DNA of 64,000 nt from Hahellaceae bacterium (GTDB lineage Bacteria; Pseudomonadota; Gammaproteobacteria; Pseudomonadales; Oleiphilaceae): positions 496,001 through 560,000 of the forward strand of contig JACKOD010000002.1 in NCBI GenBank assembly GCA_024234505.1, read 5' to 3'. The notes beneath the pieces are model-generated. The model saw only the letters and a program-made list of their open reading frames with translations. It had not been told where the DNA came from and did no database searches. The position numbers and the translations under genes are program-made. Positions within the stretch are counted from its first letter, which is position 1; the number at the start of each line of letters is the position of its first letter. Positions 60,746-64,000 of the stretch are shown here, piece after piece.

Positions 60746-62218
60746 CTATTTCTTGTTTCGTCGAGCTTCCATGCGACGCAGGAACTCACTCATGATCAGG
60801 GTATAGAGCTCGTCGCCCAGATAACGGTCTTCCACGGCACTATCAATATTCGGATTATCGTTCACTTCGATCACGTAACCCTTTTTGTCCTTTTCTTTGA
60901 CATCCACGCCATAGAGACCGTCGCCAATGGGTTTGGTGGCTCGCATGGCGGCATCCAGCACGCCTTTGGGGACTTCAAAGGTGGGCAGGGTATCAAAACG
61001 GCCCGAAGTGACTTTGCTCTCGTTGTGTTGATAAATCTGCCAGTGATTTTTGACCATATAATAACGGCACGCGTACAACGGTTTGTTATTAAAGATACCA
61101 ATGCGCCAATCGAAATCGGTATAGAGAAATTCCTGGGCAAGCAGCAGTGATGACTGCTGAAAGAGCTCTTCCAGTCTGGCATTGAGTTCGGCGCGGTCTT
61201 TTACCTTCACCACCCCCCGGGAGAATGACCCATCCGGGATTTTAATTACAATCGGGTACCCGAAATCGTCTTCCAGCGCCTGAATCTGCAAGGCATTTCC
61301 TTTATGCAGAATGCGGGTGCGCGGCGCGGGTACCTTATGGGTGTTGAACAAATTCGCCAGATAAATTTTATTGGTACAGCGCAAAATGGAGTTGGGGTCA
61401 TCTACCACCACCATGCCTTCTGCTTCGGCTTTTTTGGCGAAACGGTAAGTATGGTGGTCAATGGCCGTCGTTTCACGAATGAATAAACCGTCGAATTCAG
61501 GCAACCGCACGTAGTCGCGCTGAGTAATCAGTTCTACATCGATACCCAGCTCCCGTCCGGCGCTGATAAATTTTTTCAATGCCACCTTACAGCTGGGTGG
61601 GAGCTTTTCCTCGGGATTGACCAGCATGGCCAGATCGTAACGGGCATTTTTACGGGCACGTGTTTTGCGCCAGACTTTACGACTGAACTCATCCAGCGCT
61701 TCTGCAAAGGCGGTTTGTTCCGCATCATTCAGCGACTTGTGAGACAGGGCCTTGAGCCCTGCAACCTCCCAGGTCTTACGGTATTTAAGGGTGACCTCAA
61801 GCACGGGGCAAGGGAAGCGCTCGAACAGCTTGCGTGCAAGTTCCCGGTAAACCGGATCAGAGGTGATGCCAAAATAGGTCTTGATCGTGACCGGTTCGGC
61901 CCGGTTGTGCTCTTTGAGCAACTTTTCCAGCCCCGTGCTCAAGTCACCCAAGTGCAGCCGGTATAGCGCCTTTTCACCCAGATCATTTAACGATCTTACG
62001 GAAGGAATAACATTGTGACCTCGCGCTTCAGCGAGCAGCGAGCAGTAGTAACCATCTGATAAATAGCGGTAGCGATTGCACAGATTGATCACGCGTACGC
62101 GGGTATCTGTTTTGTTGTAATCCGAATTTAAATAAGTCTCAAATGTAATCACCTGATCACTGGGATAATAGGGGCCCCAGTCAGAAATACTGTCAATAAC
62201 TATAAGGGTTTGAGACAT
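60746..62218 (-). CDS. RimK-family ATP-grasp protein with N-terminal RimK-like extension
   Basis: The 490-aa protein has an N-terminal RLAN-type domain (about 1-190) and a C-terminal ATP-grasp domain: FGYPIVIKIPDGSFSRGVVK (ATP binding), DFDWRIGIFNNKPLYACRY and GYVIEVNDNPNID (metal ligands). RimK enzymes ligate glutamate or similar to peptides or proteins. The GNAT and peptidase-like genes nearby may be functionally linked. Confidence 0.92.
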   Translation of the reverse strand: MSQTLIVIDSISDWGPYYPSDQVITFETYLNSDYNKTDTRVRVINLCNRYRYLSDGYYCSLLAEARGHNVIPSVRSLNDLGEKALYRLHLGDLSTGLEKLLKEHNRAEPVTIKTYFGITSDPVYRELARKLFERFPCPVLEVTLKYRKTWEVAGLKALSHKSLNDAEQTAFAEALDEFSRKVWRKTRARKNARYDLAMLVNPEEKLPPSCKVALKKFISAGRELGIDVELITQRDYVRLPEFDGLFIRETTAIDHHTYRFAKKAEAEGMVVVDDPNSILRCTNKIYLANLFNTHKVPAPRTRILHKGNALQIQALEDDFGYPIVIKIPDGSFSRGVVKVKDRAELNARLEELFQQSSLLLAQEFLYTDFDWRIGIFNNKPLYACRYYMVKNHWQIYQHNESKVTSGRFDTLPTFEVPKGVLDAAMRATKPIGDGLYGVDVKEKDKKGYVIEVNDNPNIDSAVEDRYLGDELYTLIMSEFLRRMEARRNKK

Positions 62219-62553
62219 GAATGGTTACCGTGAAAGCAAGTAAATTTAACAACATACAATGGTTTATTATGGGTGTGGATGTGCCAACGTACAAATGAAA
62301 TATTTTTTTATTACGGGCGTGCGCTGTCTTCCCAATATCCTGTAATTAAAGCTATGCTTGGTAGTTGTCGCCAGCTTAATCGTGTTATCAGTTGACCCCT
62401 CCTGCTTTTGCGTCCCGGAGGTTCTTCGGTTAATGGCGCTCGTATTTTAGGACGCTTTTCCGTGGGCATTTCCCACGCCCGTCCGGGAAGGTTTTTTCTG
62501 TTTGGAACCCGCTTCGAAGCTTGGCAAGCGGGTTTCGCTTTGGAAATGAAAGT
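62219..62553. other. Intergenic between divergent genes
   Basis: It should hold promoters of both the RimK-like and DUF2817 genes. AACCCGCTT (62506-62514) and AAGCGGGTT (62526-62534) form a hairpin just before the DUF2817 start, without a T-run; it could be a leader structure. Confidence 0.45.
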
Positions 62554-63660
62554 ATGTCTCGGGCTATTTCTACGGCTGATGCTTTTCCCTTTACTTACGC
62601 GGACGCGGCAGCGCGCTGGACGGCGCTGATTGAGCAAGTGCCCTTTGTGATGTTCCGCGAGCCATTTTCCTGTCAGGGACAGGGGCCTTCAGGAGAAGCA
62701 CTGGAGACCCAGGTGGCTTATATCGGGTCAGAGCATGCACCCAGTGTGATGGTTTTAATCGCGGGGACTCATGGCATCGAGGGGTTTGCGGGAAGTGCGG
62801 TCATGCTGGATTTTCTGCAGTCACTGGTCGATGGGCATTGTGCGCCCGATGCGGGCACGGCGGTTCTCTGTATTCATGCCCTGAACCCCTGGGGTTATGC
62901 GTGGTTTCGGCGCTGTGACGCCGAGGGCGTTGACCTGAATCGTAACTTTGTCGATTTTTCCAAAACCTTGCCTGCCAATCCGGGATACCCTGAACTGGCT
63001 CCCCTGTTTCGTAACCCTGATCCTCAGGCTCGCCATCAGGCGTTTGCTGATTACATCGCCACGCACGGGCGGCAGGCGTGGGAAATGGCGGTGAGTGGTG
63101 GGCAATATGTCGATCCGTCCGGACCTTTTTTTGGTGGTACCGGGGCATCCCACGGGCGCACGGTTATCGAGGCCGTGATTGAGCGCTTTGGTCTGGCGCA
63201 AAAGAAGCTGGCCGTTATTGATTTGCACACCGGATTAGGGCCTTATGGATATGGTGAAATTATTTGTGACCATGAGCCGGACAGTGAAGGTACCCGTGCG
63301 GCGACCGCATGGTATGGCGACGCGGTGGCCTTGCCGTCGCTCGGCACCTCCAGTTCCGTGCCCAAGCAAGGATTGCTCGATTACGCCTGGCATCAGATTA
63401 TGGGTAAGGGCAGTTGTTTTGTAACGCTGGAGTTCGGAACGCTGGGAACGCAGTCATTATTTGATGTGCTGTTTAATGACCATGCGTGGTGGGCGCAGCA
63501 AACCGGGCTGCCCGGCAGTGACAATATCTCCTGGTGTGCGGTACGGGAGGCCATGCTGCACCATTTTTATCCCAATGATCGGGCCTGGCGTGAGATGGTG
63601 CTATTTCGCGCGCGGCAGGTGATATTGCAAACGTTGGACGGATTACAGGCAGGAATTTAG
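62554..63660 (+). CDS. DUF2817 (M14-like) peptidase family protein
   Basis: The 368-aa protein fits DUF2817: VMVLIAGTHGIEGFAGSAVM (H..E metal ligands), LNPWGYAWFRRCDAEGVDLN then RNF, AVIDLHTGLGPYGYGEIIC (His) and FVTLEFGTLGTQ (Glu). The layout is that of zinc carboxypeptidase-like M14 proteins. The substrate is unknown. The ATG at 62554 is preferred over 62521. Confidence 0.87.
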   Translation: MSRAISTADAFPFTYADAAARWTALIEQVPFVMFREPFSCQGQGPSGEALETQVAYIGSEHAPSVMVLIAGTHGIEGFAGSAVMLDFLQSLVDGHCAPDAGTAVLCIHALNPWGYAWFRRCDAEGVDLNRNFVDFSKTLPANPGYPELAPLFRNPDPQARHQAFADYIATHGRQAWEMAVSGGQYVDPSGPFFGGTGASHGRTVIEAVIERFGLAQKKLAVIDLHTGLGPYGYGEIICDHEPDSEGTRAATAWYGDAVALPSLGTSSSVPKQGLLDYAWHQIMGKGSCFVTLEFGTLGTQSLFDVLFNDHAWWAQQTGLPGSDNISWCAVREAMLHHFYPNDRAWREMVLFRARQVILQTLDGLQAGI

Positions 63661-63707
63661 TAATCCGTTTTTTATCAGGCAAGTCTTCTGGATGAACTGT
63701 AACGGCC

Positions 63708-64000
63708 ATGAATGAAACTTCAATCGTGCGGGAATCTTTACACATACGCGAGGTAGAAAAAGCGGATTTGCCTTCGTTGTTGGCCCTGGAGCATCAGTGT
63801 TTTACTACCGACCGATTGAGCCGGCGTAGTTTCCGTCACTGGATTACTACCGAAGGTCGGGTCTTTCTGGTCGCCGAATGGGAAGGAAAGGTTGCAGGTT
63901 ATCTGCTTATTTTTCTTTTGCGAGGGACGCGGCTGGCAAGACTGTACTCCGTTGCGATCGATCCGCAGATGCGTGGCAAGGGAATTGCGAAGTTGTTGTT
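63708..64000 (+). CDS. GNAT N-acetyltransferase, N-terminal part (cut by window end)
   Basis: The frame reads LHIREVEKADLPSLLALEHQ, FLVAEWEGKVAGYLLIFLL and LYSVAIDPQMRGKGIAKLL, the GNAT fold with acetyl-CoA loop QMRGKGIA. In related bacteria a GNAT fused to a C39-like peptidase often lies beside a RimK-like gene, so it may continue as that fusion; this cannot be checked here. Confidence 0.85.
   Translation, partial: MNETSIVRESLHIREVEKADLPSLLALEHQCFTTDRLSRRSFRHWITTEGRVFLVAEWEGKVAGYLLIFLLRGTRLARLYSVAIDPQMRGKGIAKLL

Overview
The window is gammaproteobacterial. Its chromosomal genes (biosynthetic SpeA arginine decarboxylase beside SpeE, NhaD sodium/proton antiporter, DUF3391-HD-GYP, PilZ, a RimK-like ATP-grasp protein next to an RMD1 protein, DUF6316) are of the kind found in marine Pseudomonadales/Oceanospirillales-like bacteria; this placement is an inference and no rRNA or tRNA gene is present to fix it.

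Positions 1-820 are a graveyard of mobile remnants: a YoeB toxin tail, a group II intron tail, an IS256 fragment, a 28-bp tandem repeat and a RAYT transposase fragment. Next comes a chromosomal integron. The integrase gene intI (822-1811, minus strand) has a perfect LexA box over its promoter. A candidate attI region follows (about 1965-2137), then about 16 gene cassettes running to 22433. Most cassettes encode unknown or secreted proteins. Others carry a C-protein-regulated type II restriction-modification system whose nuclease gene has a stop codon, and three toxin-antitoxin pairs (vapBC, higBA, ccdAB). attC sites with RYYYAAC/GTTRRRY cores separate them.

The array is heavily colonised by elements that sit at attC sites: one complete IS110-family (IS1111-attC type) element and three deletion derivatives, one complete IS1182-like element and two broken copies (one split by an IS66-family element with an 8-bp target duplication), and the tail of a group II intron maturase. 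The IS1182-like copies always end in GCTCGTT followed by a new cassette, which is unexplained.

From 22434 to 28914 a block flanked by two related, roughly 50-bp repeats, each next to an attC half-site, holds a DoxX protein, a decayed thiolase, a phytase-like secreted protein, a phosphatase-like pair, a decayed RAYT and a RloA/RloB-type defence pair.

From 28977 onward the sequence is ordinary chromosome: signalling (HD-GYP, response regulator with TPRs), polyamine synthesis (speA divergent from speE), a chemoreceptor with a possible sensing partner, PilZ, a DEDDh exonuclease, an LCMT-type methyltransferase, a CPA2 antiporter and a MacAB-like efflux operon. A type I restriction-modification locus (hsdM-hsdS-regulator-hsdR) follows, in which a predicted nucleotidyltransferase/winged-helix regulator lies behind two 36-bp dyad operators. 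Then come nhaD, a transglycosylase-like lipoprotein, a DUF465 protein, a macro-domain protein, rmd1 and rimK-like genes, a DUF2817 peptidase-like protein and a truncated GNAT gene at the window edge.
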